NCBI GenBank assembly: GCA_020722985.1
Contig: DYJU01000017.1
Coordinates: 1 to 34,943, forward strand
DNA length: 34,943 nt
Direction of reading: 5' to 3'
Source: Candidatus Methylomirabilis sp.
Lineage (GTDB): Bacteria; Oederibacteriota; PGYV01; DYJU01
The first letter of the stretch is position 1. The number at the start of each line of letters is the position of its first letter. Below are positions 9,465 to 18,523 of this stretch, in pieces. The notes beneath the pieces are model-generated. The model saw only the letters and a program-made list of their open reading frames with translations, had not been told where the DNA came from and made no database searches. Made by a program: the position numbers and the translations under genes.

Positions 9465-10493
9465 ATGTTTATAGGATTTACAGGACCAAATGCAGCAGGA
9501 AAAGGAGAAGCAATAAAATATTTAGTGGAAAAATATAAATTTATATCTACATCTTTATCTGACATAATAAGGGCTGAAGCAAAGGCAAGAAATTTAGAAT
9601 TGGCAAGAGAAAATTTAATTGCAATAGGTAATGAGTTAAGACAGAAAGAGGGACCTGCGGTTCTTGCTAAAATGGCAGTTAAAAAAATAAAAAATATGCC
9701 GCAGGCAGTTATTGACAGTATCAGGAACATTGCTGAAATAGAAGAGTTAAGAAAGAATTTAAAAAATTTTAAATTGATAGGTATTAATGCTGATATAAAA
9801 ATAAGATTTGAAAGGGCAAAAAAACGTGGTCGTATAGGAGATGGCACAACTTTTGAAGAGTTTAAAGCACAGGAAGAAAAAGAACTAAAAGGCGATGAAA
9901 CATCACAGCAGTTATTAAAATGTTTTGAAATGGCTGATATAAAAATAGATAATTCAGGCGATATAAATAAACTTTATAGCGAACTTGATAAAATATTAAA
10001 AGCGTTGGATTATAAACCATATAAAAGGCCAACATGGGATGAATATTTTTTAAAAATGGCTTATTTAGTTGCAGAGCGTTCAACATGTCTTCGCCATCAT
10101 GTTGGTGCCGTAATTGTAAAAGATAACCATGTAATAAGCACGGGTTATAATGGTGCTGCGGCAGGAGTTAAAGATTGTTTAGAACTTGGTTGTCTGCGCG
10201 ATCAACTGGGGATTGCCTCAGGAACCAGGCATGAAATATGTCGCGCAATACATGCAGAACAAAATGCTATAATTCAGGCATCGCTTCACGGAAAGTCAAC
10301 AGAAGGTGCAACAATTTATTGCACGCATTCGCCCTGCATTATATGCGCAAAGATGATTGTTAATGCTAAAATAAAAAAATTTATAACAGGTAATTATTAT
10401 CCTGATAAATCCTATGAAGAACTTTTTAAAGAAGCAGGGGTAGATTTTAAAATTATAAAAAGACCTGAACTTTACATAACCATTCTTGACTGA
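9465..10493 (+). CDS. dCMP deaminase with N-terminal P-loop nucleotide/dephospho-CoA kinase-like domain
   Basis: N-terminal Walker [11 protein letters not shown]-terminal deaminase motifs HAEQNAI and SPCIICAKM, with [12 protein letters not shown] region. Confidence 0.85.
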   Translation: MFIGFTGPNAAGKGEAIKYLVEKYKFISTSLSDIIRAEAKARNLELARENLIAIGNELRQKEGPAVLAKMAVKKIKNMPQAVIDSIRNIAEIEELRKNLKNFKLIGINADIKIRFERAKKRGRIGDGTTFEEFKAQEEKELKGDETSQQLLKCFEMADIKIDNSGDINKLYSELDKILKALDYKPYKRPTWDEYFLKMAYLVAERSTCLRHHVGAVIVKDNHVISTGYNGAAAGVKDCLELGCLRDQLGIASGTRHEICRAIHAEQNAIIQASLHGKSTEGATIYCTHSPCIICAKMIVNAKIKKFITGNYYPDKSYEELFKEAGVDFKIIKRPELYITILD

Positions 10494-10495
10494 AA

Positions 10496-11152
10496 ATGAA
10501 AAAATTTTTATATTTTTTTATTTTTATATTTGTTATAAATTTGTTTGCATATGATATTAACAAAATAAAAAAATATTTTATAAATTATGATAAAAAATAT
10601 ATAATTTATATTTTAAAAGGGCAAAAAAAACTTTATTTAATAGATTCAAATTATCAAATCATAAAAGAATATAAAATTTCAACTGGTTTAGAAAAAGGAC
10701 CAAAGTTATATGAAGGTGATAATAAAACTCCAGAAGGTGAATATAAAATAATAGATATTCTTTCTTATAAGAGGACAAAATATACATCAGATATTGAGTT
10801 CGAAAAAAATAAAAATAACTTAAAAAGAATGAATAGTATTTATCTAAAAGCAAAGGATGGTCATAAAAAATTCGGAACAGATGAAGATCTTGGTTATGAT
10901 TCTTATGGTCCAGTTTTTATAAGATTAAATTATCCAAATGAAGAAGATAAAAAGAGATATAAAGAAGCAAAGAAAAAGAAATTAATTCCAGAAGGGAGGA
11001 AAATAGGTTCTGGAATTGCTATACATGGGACAAATGATGAAGCTTCTTTAGGTTATAATGCTTCTTCTGGATGTATAAGAATGAATAATAATGATATAGA
11101 AGAATTACTGGATTTTATTAAAAGAGATATGAAAATAATAATTGAACCATAA
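10496..11152 (+). CDS. L,D-transpeptidase (YkuD family)
   Basis: IAIHGTNDEASLGYNASSGCIRMNNNDIEEL: HGT...SxGCIRM catalytic motif; N-terminal hydrophobic signal-like segment. Confidence 0.88.
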   Translation: MKKFLYFFIFIFVINLFAYDINKIKKYFINYDKKYIIYILKGQKKLYLIDSNYQIIKEYKISTGLEKGPKLYEGDNKTPEGEYKIIDILSYKRTKYTSDIEFEKNKNNLKRMNSIYLKAKDGHKKFGTDEDLGYDSYGPVFIRLNYPNEEDKKRYKEAKKKKLIPEGRKIGSGIAIHGTNDEASLGYNASSGCIRMNNNDIEELLDFIKRDMKIIIEP

Positions 11153-12155
11153 AGATTCTGGAGGTTACAATATGAGCAAAGAGGTAAAACTATCACAAAA
11201 AGAAAAAGAAAAAGTAGATTTATTAAATGAAGTTTTATCAGAAGTTTCAAAAGTAATAGTTGGTCAGAGTAAGATGGTAAAATCCCTTATACTTGGACTT
11301 TTAACACGTGGTCATATTTTATTAGAAGGAGTGCCAGGGCTTGCAAAGACCCTTTCCGTAAAAACATTAGCAAAAACAATACAGGCAAAATTTTCAAGAA
11401 TACAATTCACACCTGATCTTTTGCCAGCTGATTTAACAGGAACCAGAATTTATAATGCAAGAACAGGAACTTTCTCAATATCTTTTGGACCAATTTTTGC
11501 AAATATTATCCTTGCTGATGAAATAAATAGAGCGCCAGCCAAAGTTCAGTCAGCTTTATTGGAGGCAATGCAGGAAAAACAGGTAACCATAGGTGACAAA
11601 ACTTTTCAATTGGAAGAACCATTTATAGTTTTAGCAACGCAAAATCCGATAGAGACAGAAGGAACCTATCCATTGCCTGAAGCGCAGGTTGATAGATTTT
11701 TAATGAAAATTCTTATTGATTATCCATCAAAAGAAGAAGAAATAGAGATTATAAATAAAATGACAACAGGTAAAGAGATAGAAGTTAAAACAATTTTAAA
11801 ACCTAAAGATATTTTGGAAATGAGAGAAATAGTAGATGAGATTTACGTTGACGAAAAGATAAAACATTATGTCACAGATATTGTATTCGCAACAAGAAAG
11901 CCGGAGGAGTATAAACTTCAACTTTCTCATATAATTGATTTTGGTTGTTCGCCGAGGGCATCAATAAATCTTATTCTCGCTGCTAAAGCAAATGCATTTT
12001 TAAATGGTAACGGTTATGTGTCTCCGGATGATATCAAAGAAGTAATTTTTGATGTATTAAGACACCGTCTTATTTTATCCTATGAGGCAGAAGCGGAAGA
12101 AATAAAACCTGATGATGTCATTAAACAGATATTAAATAAAATTAAAGTTCCATAA
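11142..12155 (+). CDS. MoxR-family AAA ATPase
   Basis: GHILLEGVPGLAKTLSVKTLA Walker A; ADEINRAPAKVQSALLEAMQEKQVT; ATQNPIETEGTYPLPEAQVDRFLMK. Confidence 0.93.
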   Translation: MNHKDSGGYNMSKEVKLSQKEKEKVDLLNEVLSEVSKVIVGQSKMVKSLILGLLTRGHILLEGVPGLAKTLSVKTLAKTIQAKFSRIQFTPDLLPADLTGTRIYNARTGTFSISFGPIFANIILADEINRAPAKVQSALLEAMQEKQVTIGDKTFQLEEPFIVLATQNPIETEGTYPLPEAQVDRFLMKILIDYPSKEEEIEIINKMTTGKEIEVKTILKPKDILEMREIVDEIYVDEKIKHYVTDIVFATRKPEEYKLQLSHIIDFGCSPRASINLILAAKANAFLNGNGYVSPDDIKEVIFDVLRHRLILSYEAEAEEIKPDDVIKQILNKIKVP

Positions 12156-12161
12156 TTTGAG

Positions 12162-13046
12162 ATGATTTATAAAGAAATCTTAAAAAAAATAAAACGCATA
12201 GAAATTACAACCAGATACCTTGTAAATACTGTATTGCAAGGTGAATATCTTTCAACTTTTAAAGGTAGGGGTATAGAATTTACCGAAGTAAGAGAATATG
12301 TAGAAGGTGATGATGTAAGAACAATTGACTGGAATGTAACAGCAAGAATGAATCAACCGTATGTAAAAACATTTATAGAAGAAAGAGAATTACAGGTTAT
12401 TTTTGCTGCTGATTTAAGTGCATCCTTAATCTCGGGTTCAAAGGAAAACTTAAAAAATGAACTTTTATTTGAATTTATTGCAACTTTGGGATTTACTGTA
12501 AATATAAATAACGATAGGGTAGGATTTTTAGGTTTTACCTCTGAACTTGAAAAATTTATTCCGCCTAAAAAGGGGAAGAAACACATTTTAAGAATAATAA
12601 GAGAGATTTTATATCATGAAAGAAAAAATCAAAAAACAAATATTAATTTTGCAATAAATTATCTTAATCATATTTTAAGAAAGAAAAGCACTATCTTTTT
12701 AATATCTGATTTTTACACTGCCGATGATTTTTATGATTCATTAAGGGCATTAAGATATTATCACGATATAATTGCGATTATAGTAAGAGATCCTATGGAT
12801 TTTGAACTTTTACCTATAGGTTTAATTCCTGTATATGATGCTGAAAATAAAAAAGTTTTATGGCTTGATACTTTTAATAAAAAAGATGTGGGAAAATATA
12901 AAAAAACAAGTTTAAGTTATGATAATAAAATAATAAAAAATTTTAAATCGCTTGGTATAGATTATATTTATATAACCTGTGGCAAACCTTTCATTCAGGA
13001 TTTAATTGCATTTTTTAAAAAAAGAGAAAAACGTCTGGCAAGGTGA
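12162..13046 (+). CDS. DUF58 domain protein
   Basis: GRGIEFTEVREYVEGDDVRTIDWNVTAR motif; position directly after moxR. Confidence 0.92.
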   Translation: MIYKEILKKIKRIEITTRYLVNTVLQGEYLSTFKGRGIEFTEVREYVEGDDVRTIDWNVTARMNQPYVKTFIEERELQVIFAADLSASLISGSKENLKNELLFEFIATLGFTVNINNDRVGFLGFTSELEKFIPPKKGKKHILRIIREILYHERKNQKTNINFAINYLNHILRKKSTIFLISDFYTADDFYDSLRALRYYHDIIAIIVRDPMDFELLPIGLIPVYDAENKKVLWLDTFNKKDVGKYKKTSLSYDNKIIKNFKSLGIDYIYITCGKPFIQDLIAFFKKREKRLAR

Positions 13047-14056
13047 AAATGGTATTTGCAAATATTAAATTATTACTATATTTTATAATCGGTTTCATTT
13101 TGCTACTTATAGTTTTATTGTTTAAAGATATTAAGTATAAAAAGATAAATTTTTCTAATTTTCTATCAATTTATAAATTAAATTTAAAAACAGGTAATTT
13201 TTACTGGGTTGTGGATTTTTTAAAATTGATAGGTATAATACTTTTGATAATAGCTGCATTAAGACCACAGGAAATAAAAAAAGAGACAAAAGAAAAAATA
13301 AAAGGAATTGATATTATAATTGCTCTTGATGTATCAGGCAGCATGCAGGCAGATGATCTGAATCCAAATAGATTAGAATCTGCAAAAGATGTATGTAAAA
13401 GATTTATAAATGGACTTACAAGCGATAGAGTTGGACTTGTAGTTTTTGCTGGAAAAAGTTTTACCCAGTGTCCACTTACCATTGATTATCATATAGTTAA
13501 AAATTTTATTGATCAGATAAACTTTCAAACAGTAAGGATAGATGGGACAGCAGTAGGCGATGCCATTTTAAATGCAATAAACAGGCTGGAAAATTCTAAA
13601 GCATCTAAAGTTGTTATTTTAACAACTGATGGCGTAAGTAATACAGGTTTTTCTCCAGTGGAAGCAGCAAAGATGGCTGCTTACAAAGAGATAAAAATTT
13701 ATACAATTGGTATAGGGAAAAAAGGTGGTGCACCAATGATGACGATAGATAGGTTTGGTAGAAAAGTTCAGGTGTATGATAGATGGACAGGTAAACCATT
13801 AAAATGGGAAGAACCAGATGAAAAAACATTAACATATATTGCTGATATAACAGGGGGGAAATATTTCAGGGCAACAGATGAGAAAAGTTTAAAGGAAATT
13901 TATGATTTAATTGCAAAAATGGAAAAACAGGAAATAGATATAAAAACTTATAACAGATATGAAGATAAATTTTATATTTTTTTACTATGGGGTTTTATAT
14001 TTTTGTCAATTGCTATTTCTCTTGAAATTTTTAAATTTACAAGGATCATAATATAA
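13043..14056 (+). CDS. VWA-domain membrane protein (BatA-like)
   Basis: IIIALDVSGSMQADDLNPNRLESAK MIDAS motif and terminal TM segments. Confidence 0.88.
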   Translation: MKMVFANIKLLLYFIIGFILLLIVLLFKDIKYKKINFSNFLSIYKLNLKTGNFYWVVDFLKLIGIILLIIAALRPQEIKKETKEKIKGIDIIIALDVSGSMQADDLNPNRLESAKDVCKRFINGLTSDRVGLVVFAGKSFTQCPLTIDYHIVKNFIDQINFQTVRIDGTAVGDAILNAINRLENSKASKVVILTTDGVSNTGFSPVEAAKMAAYKEIKIYTIGIGKKGGAPMMTIDRFGRKVQVYDRWTGKPLKWEEPDEKTLTYIADITGGKYFRATDEKSLKEIYDLIAKMEKQEIDIKTYNRYEDKFYIFLLWGFIFLSIAISLEIFKFTRIII

Positions 14057-14076
14057 TTTCAAGGAGATTTTAAAAT

Positions 14077-15072
14077 ATGAAATTTGCCAACAAAGACATT
14101 TTAAAATTATTCTTTATAATAATACCAGTTTTTATTTATTTTTTTTATAAGATAATAATTATACTAAAAAATTATAAAAATTTTTTTAATAAAAAGATAC
14201 GCGAAAAATTTTTAATACAGATATCAAATAGCCAGGTTATAATAAAATATCTATTATTGTTATTATCTTTTATTTTTTTTACAATAGCACTTGCAAGACC
14301 TCTCGGTGAACCCATAAAATCAGAAATAGAATTTAAAGGTATAGATGTTATGATATTGTTAGATGTTTCTTTAAGTATGGCGGCAATTGATATTCAACCT
14401 GACAGAATGGAAGCAATTAAAAATGGTTTAAAAAAATTTTTAAATTTATTATATGGCGATAGAGTCGGAATAATTACTTTTGCGGGTATTGATTTTATTC
14501 AGTGCCCTTTAACAACTGATTATGACGCAGTTGATATGATAATAGATGGTCTTTATCCTGGAATGCTGGCAAAAGATGGAACATATCTTGGTAATGCTAT
14601 AAAATCAGCGATTGAAAGATTGATGGTGGATGCTGGAAAATCAAAAATTATGGTTTTAATAACAGATGGTGAAAATACAGGTGGTTTATCCCCAATAGAT
14701 GCTGTTAAATTTGCAAAAGAAAAAGAAATAAGAGTTTATACGATAGGTGTTGGTACAAAAGAAGGCGGAAAAATTCCAGAAGGGCAGGATTTTTTTGGAA
14801 GAGTTTATTATAAAACCTATCAGGGGCAGGTCGTCATATCAAAGTTAGATGATACTGAACTAAAAAAAATAGCAGAAATAACTGGCGCAAAATATTTCAG
14901 ATTAACTGATGCGGGTGCCTTTAACTCTATTGTTAAAGATATTAAAAATATGGAAGAAAATAAAATAAAAGAAAAGAAAACAATAAAATATAAGGAAAAT
15001 TATGAAAAGTATTTATTTGCAGGATTATTTTTATTTTTACTTTCACAGATAATACCTGTAAAGAAATTGTAA
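14077..15072 (+). CDS. VWA-domain membrane protein (BatA/BatB-like paralogue)
   Basis: VMILLDVSLSMAAIDIQPDRMEAIK MIDAS-like motif; tandem paralogue of the preceding gene. Stop codon TAA lies in the end of the adjacent repeat element. Confidence 0.87.
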   Translation: MKFANKDILKLFFIIIPVFIYFFYKIIIILKNYKNFFNKKIREKFLIQISNSQVIIKYLLLLLSFIFFTIALARPLGEPIKSEIEFKGIDVMILLDVSLSMAAIDIQPDRMEAIKNGLKKFLNLLYGDRVGIITFAGIDFIQCPLTTDYDAVDMIIDGLYPGMLAKDGTYLGNAIKSAIERLMVDAGKSKIMVLITDGENTGGLSPIDAVKFAKEKEIRVYTIGVGTKEGGKIPEGQDFFGRVYYKTYQGQVVISKLDDTELKKIAEITGAKYFRLTDAGAFNSIVKDIKNMEENKIKEKKTIKYKENYEKYLFAGLFLFLLSQIIPVKKL

Positions 15073-15390
15073 CAGTTTAGCCACTGGTAGAATAAAATTA
15101 GCCAATAAATAAATTTTTGTTCTGTCATTTTAAAGTCAGGCGAATAATAACTTCTGACTTCTATTCCCTCGTTTAATGAACCTGACAAAGCAATCTTGCT
15201 TTTATTACCGCTTGCCTTCTTATCTTGTCTGCCTTCCGCTTTTCAACTGTTAGATTGCTTCGTTCGGCTCATATTACCCTTATTTCCCATTTTACATTTC
15301 TCTTTCGGCTTACTAAGAATGACAGTGTTAGGTTTTTCCTTACTAGTAGCAAAACTTTTACAAGTTTACTTCTGGTGGCTGAACTATTAC
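15069..15390 (-). repeat. MITE-like interspersed repeat, copy 1 (~322 bp)
   Basis: Ends GTAACAGTTTAGCCACTGG (15069-15087) and CTGGTGGCTGAACTATTAC (15372-15390) form an imperfect 19-bp TIR. Reverse complement aligns by eye with copy 2, including GCCGAAAGAGAA, GAAGCAATCT, GGTAATAAAA, ATTGCTTT and TTGACTTTAAAATGA/CTGACTTTAAAATGA blocks. Confidence 0.75.
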
Positions 15391-15393
15391 AAT

Positions 15394-16167
15394 TTATTTA
15401 AAAATCAACCATATTCCTATAATAATCTGCAAAAGAGAAAGTAAAATATTTAAAAAATATCTATCTGCTTTTATTGCTGTTTTAGAACCTATAAGTGCCC
15501 CTGAAAATACTGCAATTGAAAGTAGCATAATTAATTTCCAGTTAATATTTCCTATCAATGAATGCCCTAAAAGACCGGTTAAAGAAGTTGAAACAATCAT
15601 AGCAGAAGAAGTTGCTGCGGCTATTTTTATTGGCGTTTTAAAAATCAGAGTCATAAGAGGAACTTTTGCAAAACCGCCGCCAATGCCTATTATACTTGAT
15701 ATTACTCCTGCAAAAAAAGAAATAGGAATTCCAAGCCAGAGATTAATTGAATAATATCCATCTTTATGTTTTTTATGAATTATACCAAAAGATTTTTTGG
15801 GCTTTTTTGTATTTAATTTTTGTGGAAAGAAATGCAAAAAAGCAGAAATAAATAGAATAATAGCGAACAATATTTCAAGAAATCTAACTGGGAAAATTTT
15901 TGAATTATAGCTGCCTAAAAAGGCGCCAAGTATGGTAAAAGGTTCTATTAAAGAAAAAATATGCCAGTCAATCAGTTTTTCTTTAAAATAAATAAATGCT
16001 GCTGTAAAATTCATTATAGCCATAATTGCAAGTGATGTTGAAACTGCCTGATGAAAATCAATACCTGCACTTATTAAAACAGGAACATATAGTATTCCGC
16101 CACCCAACCCTAACATAGAAAAAATGAATGCAATACAGAAAAAAATTAAAATAAGTAAAATATTCAA
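15394..16167 (-). CDS. TauE/SafE family sulfite exporter/permease
   Basis: FSMLGLGGGILYVPVLISAGIDFHQAVSTSLAI and SSIIGIGGGFAKVPLM repeats characteristic of TauE/SafE. Confidence 0.88.
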   Translation of the reverse strand: MNILLILIFFCIAFIFSMLGLGGGILYVPVLISAGIDFHQAVSTSLAIMAIMNFTAAFIYFKEKLIDWHIFSLIEPFTILGAFLGSYNSKIFPVRFLEILFAIILFISAFLHFFPQKLNTKKPKKSFGIIHKKHKDGYYSINLWLGIPISFFAGVISSIIGIGGGFAKVPLMTLIFKTPIKIAAATSSAMIVSTSLTGLLGHSLIGNINWKLIMLLSIAVFSGALIGSKTAIKADRYFLNILLSLLQIIIGIWLIFK

Positions 16168-16880
16168 TTATAAATCCCTTTTTTATAATTTTTCTTTATC
16201 TTAAAAAGTTCAAAGAACATTTTAAAAGAATCTTTTATTGCTTTTACTTTTGTGCCTTTTGAGTTATACCATTCAACCGGATGTTCTTTTATTTTATATC
16301 CTTTTTTTTGGGCTATGAAAAGTATTTCAGGGTCAAAGCCAAAATCAAAAATTGTTTGTTTTGAAAAAATGTCCTTTGCGACGTTACTTTTAAAACTTTT
16401 AAAACCACATTGTGTATCTTTTATATTTAAACCTAAAATAATTCTCACAGTTATATTAAAAATTTTTCCCATTGTGTCGCGTATAAATGGTTGTTTTACT
16501 TTTTTTTCAGCACCTTTGCACGCACGTGACGCAATTACAATATCATATCCCATCTCATGATTTTTGAGGAAAGGAATTAAAAATTCAATCGGAGTTGAAA
16601 GATCCGCGTCAGAAAATAATATTATTTCATTTTTAGATTCCATTACTCCACGATTTATACAAAAACCTTTTCCCATATTTTTTTTGTTATTTATAAGGCG
16701 TATATTATTTTTATTATATTTTAAAACAACTTCAGAGGTTTTATCAGTGCTACCATCATTTAAAACAATAATTTCAGCATTTAATTTATTTTTATTTATA
16801 AAAGCGATAATTTTTTCAAGTGTCTCTGGCAACCTTTTTTCTTCATTATAAGCAGGAATAATTATTGAAACAGAAAACAT
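16164..16880 (-). CDS. Glycosyltransferase family 2 (dolichyl-phosphate mannosyltransferase-like)
   Basis: SIIIPAYNEEKRLPETL, LNDGSTDKTSEVV, DADLSTP, DTQCGFKSFK. Confidence 0.88.
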   Translation of the reverse strand: MFSVSIIIPAYNEEKRLPETLEKIIAFINKNKLNAEIIVLNDGSTDKTSEVVLKYNKNNIRLINNKKNMGKGFCINRGVMESKNEIILFSDADLSTPIEFLIPFLKNHEMGYDIVIASRACKGAEKKVKQPFIRDTMGKIFNITVRIILGLNIKDTQCGFKSFKSNVAKDIFSKQTIFDFGFDPEILFIAQKKGYKIKEHPVEWYNSKGTKVKAIKDSFKMFFELFKIKKNYKKGIYN

Positions 16881-17079
16881 TTTTTACTCCTTTTTTTTAA
16901 ATTTAAAATAATATAAATTAAATTAGATAAAAAGTCAAATTATAAAAGATTTAGTATTTCAAGGTGTGATAAAGATTTTTTAGATTATCTTTCTGAAATT
17001 ATAAATCGAAAATTAAAATAATATTTGAAAAATTGGGTTAAAATTGTTAAAATTAAAAACAAAAAGGATGGTGAAAGTT

Positions 17080-17760
17080 ATGATAAAATTTGATGATATT
17101 TTAAATAAAAAAATTATCACTGTAAAAGAAGGAAGGCAATTTAATAAAATAACAGAAATATTAATAGATAAAAGTCAATATGAATTAAGGTATATTTTAA
17201 TTGGTAATTTAGAAAAATCTTTAAATTTTACTGATATTACATCAATTGGTGAAAATAACATTGTTATACAATCAGAAGAAAAATTACAGGATATAAACTC
17301 AATAAATAAAGAGAATTTAATAGAATATGGTAATTTAAAAAAATTAAAAATCATTTCTGAAAAAGGGCTTGAAATAGGTAAGATACAGGCAGTATATGCA
17401 AAAGAAGAAAATGGGAAAATATCACATTATGAGATAGCATCAACACCTGTAAGCGAGCATAGAATTCTATCTCAGGAAGGAATATTATCTCTAGGGCAGG
17501 ATGTTATAATAATTAGCGAGGCAGCGGTTGAAGTTTCACAGATGATGAAATCCAGAACAGGTTTTATGAACATTTTAAAAAAATTATTTGTAGGAACAAA
17601 GAAAACTTCTGAAAATACAAAGGAAAAAATAGAAGAAGTAAGCGGTAATATAGGGAAAAAAGCAGGCGAAGTAATAGAAAAGGCAAAACCAAAAATTGAA
17701 AAAGTTACTGAAAAAATGAAAGATATTATTAAAAAAGACAAATCCGACAAACAAGAATAA
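17080..17760 (+). CDS. PRC-barrel domain protein with charged C-terminal tail
   Basis: ORF 17044..17760. ATG at 17080 (MIKFDDILNKKIITVKEG) is preceded by GGTGAAAG and is a better start than the non-ATG 17044. Two PRC-barrel-like beta segments, then a Lys/Glu-rich tail. Confidence 0.6.
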   Translation: MIKFDDILNKKIITVKEGRQFNKITEILIDKSQYELRYILIGNLEKSLNFTDITSIGENNIVIQSEEKLQDINSINKENLIEYGNLKKLKIISEKGLEIGKIQAVYAKEENGKISHYEIASTPVSEHRILSQEGILSLGQDVIIISEAAVEVSQMMKSRTGFMNILKKLFVGTKKTSENTKEKIEEVSGNIGKKAGEVIEKAKPKIEKVTEKMKDIIKKDKSDKQE

Positions 17761-17780
17761 ATAATTAGATTTTGCATTGT

Positions 17781-17809
17781 TTGACATTTTAAAATTTAAC
17801 TGATATAAT
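17781..17809 (+). promoter_or_regulatory. Near-consensus sigma70 promoter with extended -10
   Basis: TTGACA (17781-17786), 17-nt spacer, TGA-TATAAT (-10 at 17804-17809). Confidence 0.75.
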
Positions 17810-17845
17810 TTTTAACATATTTTAAAATCTTAAGGAGAAAAATAT

Positions 17846-18523
17846 ATGGATAAACAGGATAAAAAAGCAAGAGGCTCTTTTGTATTGTTTTTTATTCTTA
17901 TCGGCTTTATATTGGGTGCTGGTATAGGAATTATATATTATGATAAATTATTTGAAGTTTATCTTACAACATTAAAGAGTTATGTTATGGAAGATTATAA
18001 AAGGACAGAAGCATATGCAAATAAGGTTGTTGATCAGGCAGTAAAGTTAAGAAAAATGCTTGCCGATAATAAAATAAAATATGATAATTTGATTTTTGAA
18101 AAAATTTTTGATACACGTAGCAGATTATTAGGCTCTGATAATATGCAGGAAAAGGCAGAGTATATAAATAAATATGAAGAGGACTTCAATAAAATACTTG
18201 AATTTTATAATTTAAGGATGGATTTGAGGAATAAAAGGTTCGGATATATTGAGTGGGGAATGGAAACAGGAAAATATATAAAAGAGTATGTATATAATAA
18301 AGATAGATATCGCGATTCTTCAAAAGAATATAATGAAAAGTTAAAGAAATTTCCTTTGATTTTAATTACAAAAAGAAAAAATTTTAATTCTTATCCTGAA
18401 TTAAGTGCAAGTATAATAATTGAACCAAGATTAAGAACAGAAAAATATGTAAAAGATGATCTTAAAGAATACAAAGATGAGCAGGATAAACCAGTAGAGG
18501 CTGTTGCAGAAGAAAATGAATAA
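17846..18523 (+). CDS. Hypothetical membrane-anchored protein
   Basis: Single N-terminal TM (SFVLFFILIGFILGAGIGIIYY), Lys/Glu-rich soluble domain; RBS AAGGAG upstream. 3' end overlaps rnpB. Confidence 0.65.
   Translation: MDKQDKKARGSFVLFFILIGFILGAGIGIIYYDKLFEVYLTTLKSYVMEDYKRTEAYANKVVDQAVKLRKMLADNKIKYDNLIFEKIFDTRSRLLGSDNMQEKAEYINKYEEDFNKILEFYNLRMDLRNKRFGYIEWGMETGKYIKEYVYNKDRYRDSSKEYNEKLKKFPLILITKRKNFNSYPELSASIIIEPRLRTEKYVKDDLKEYKDEQDKPVEAVAEENE

Noticed and set aside
9437-9847. 136-aa - strand ORF opposite the deaminase fusion
   Set aside because: Antisense shadow of a well-supported CDS; no independent motif.
15196-15444. 82-aa ORF on + strand
   Set aside because: Lies mostly inside repeat copy 1 and runs antisense into the TauE gene; low-complexity hydrophobic translation with no family signature.
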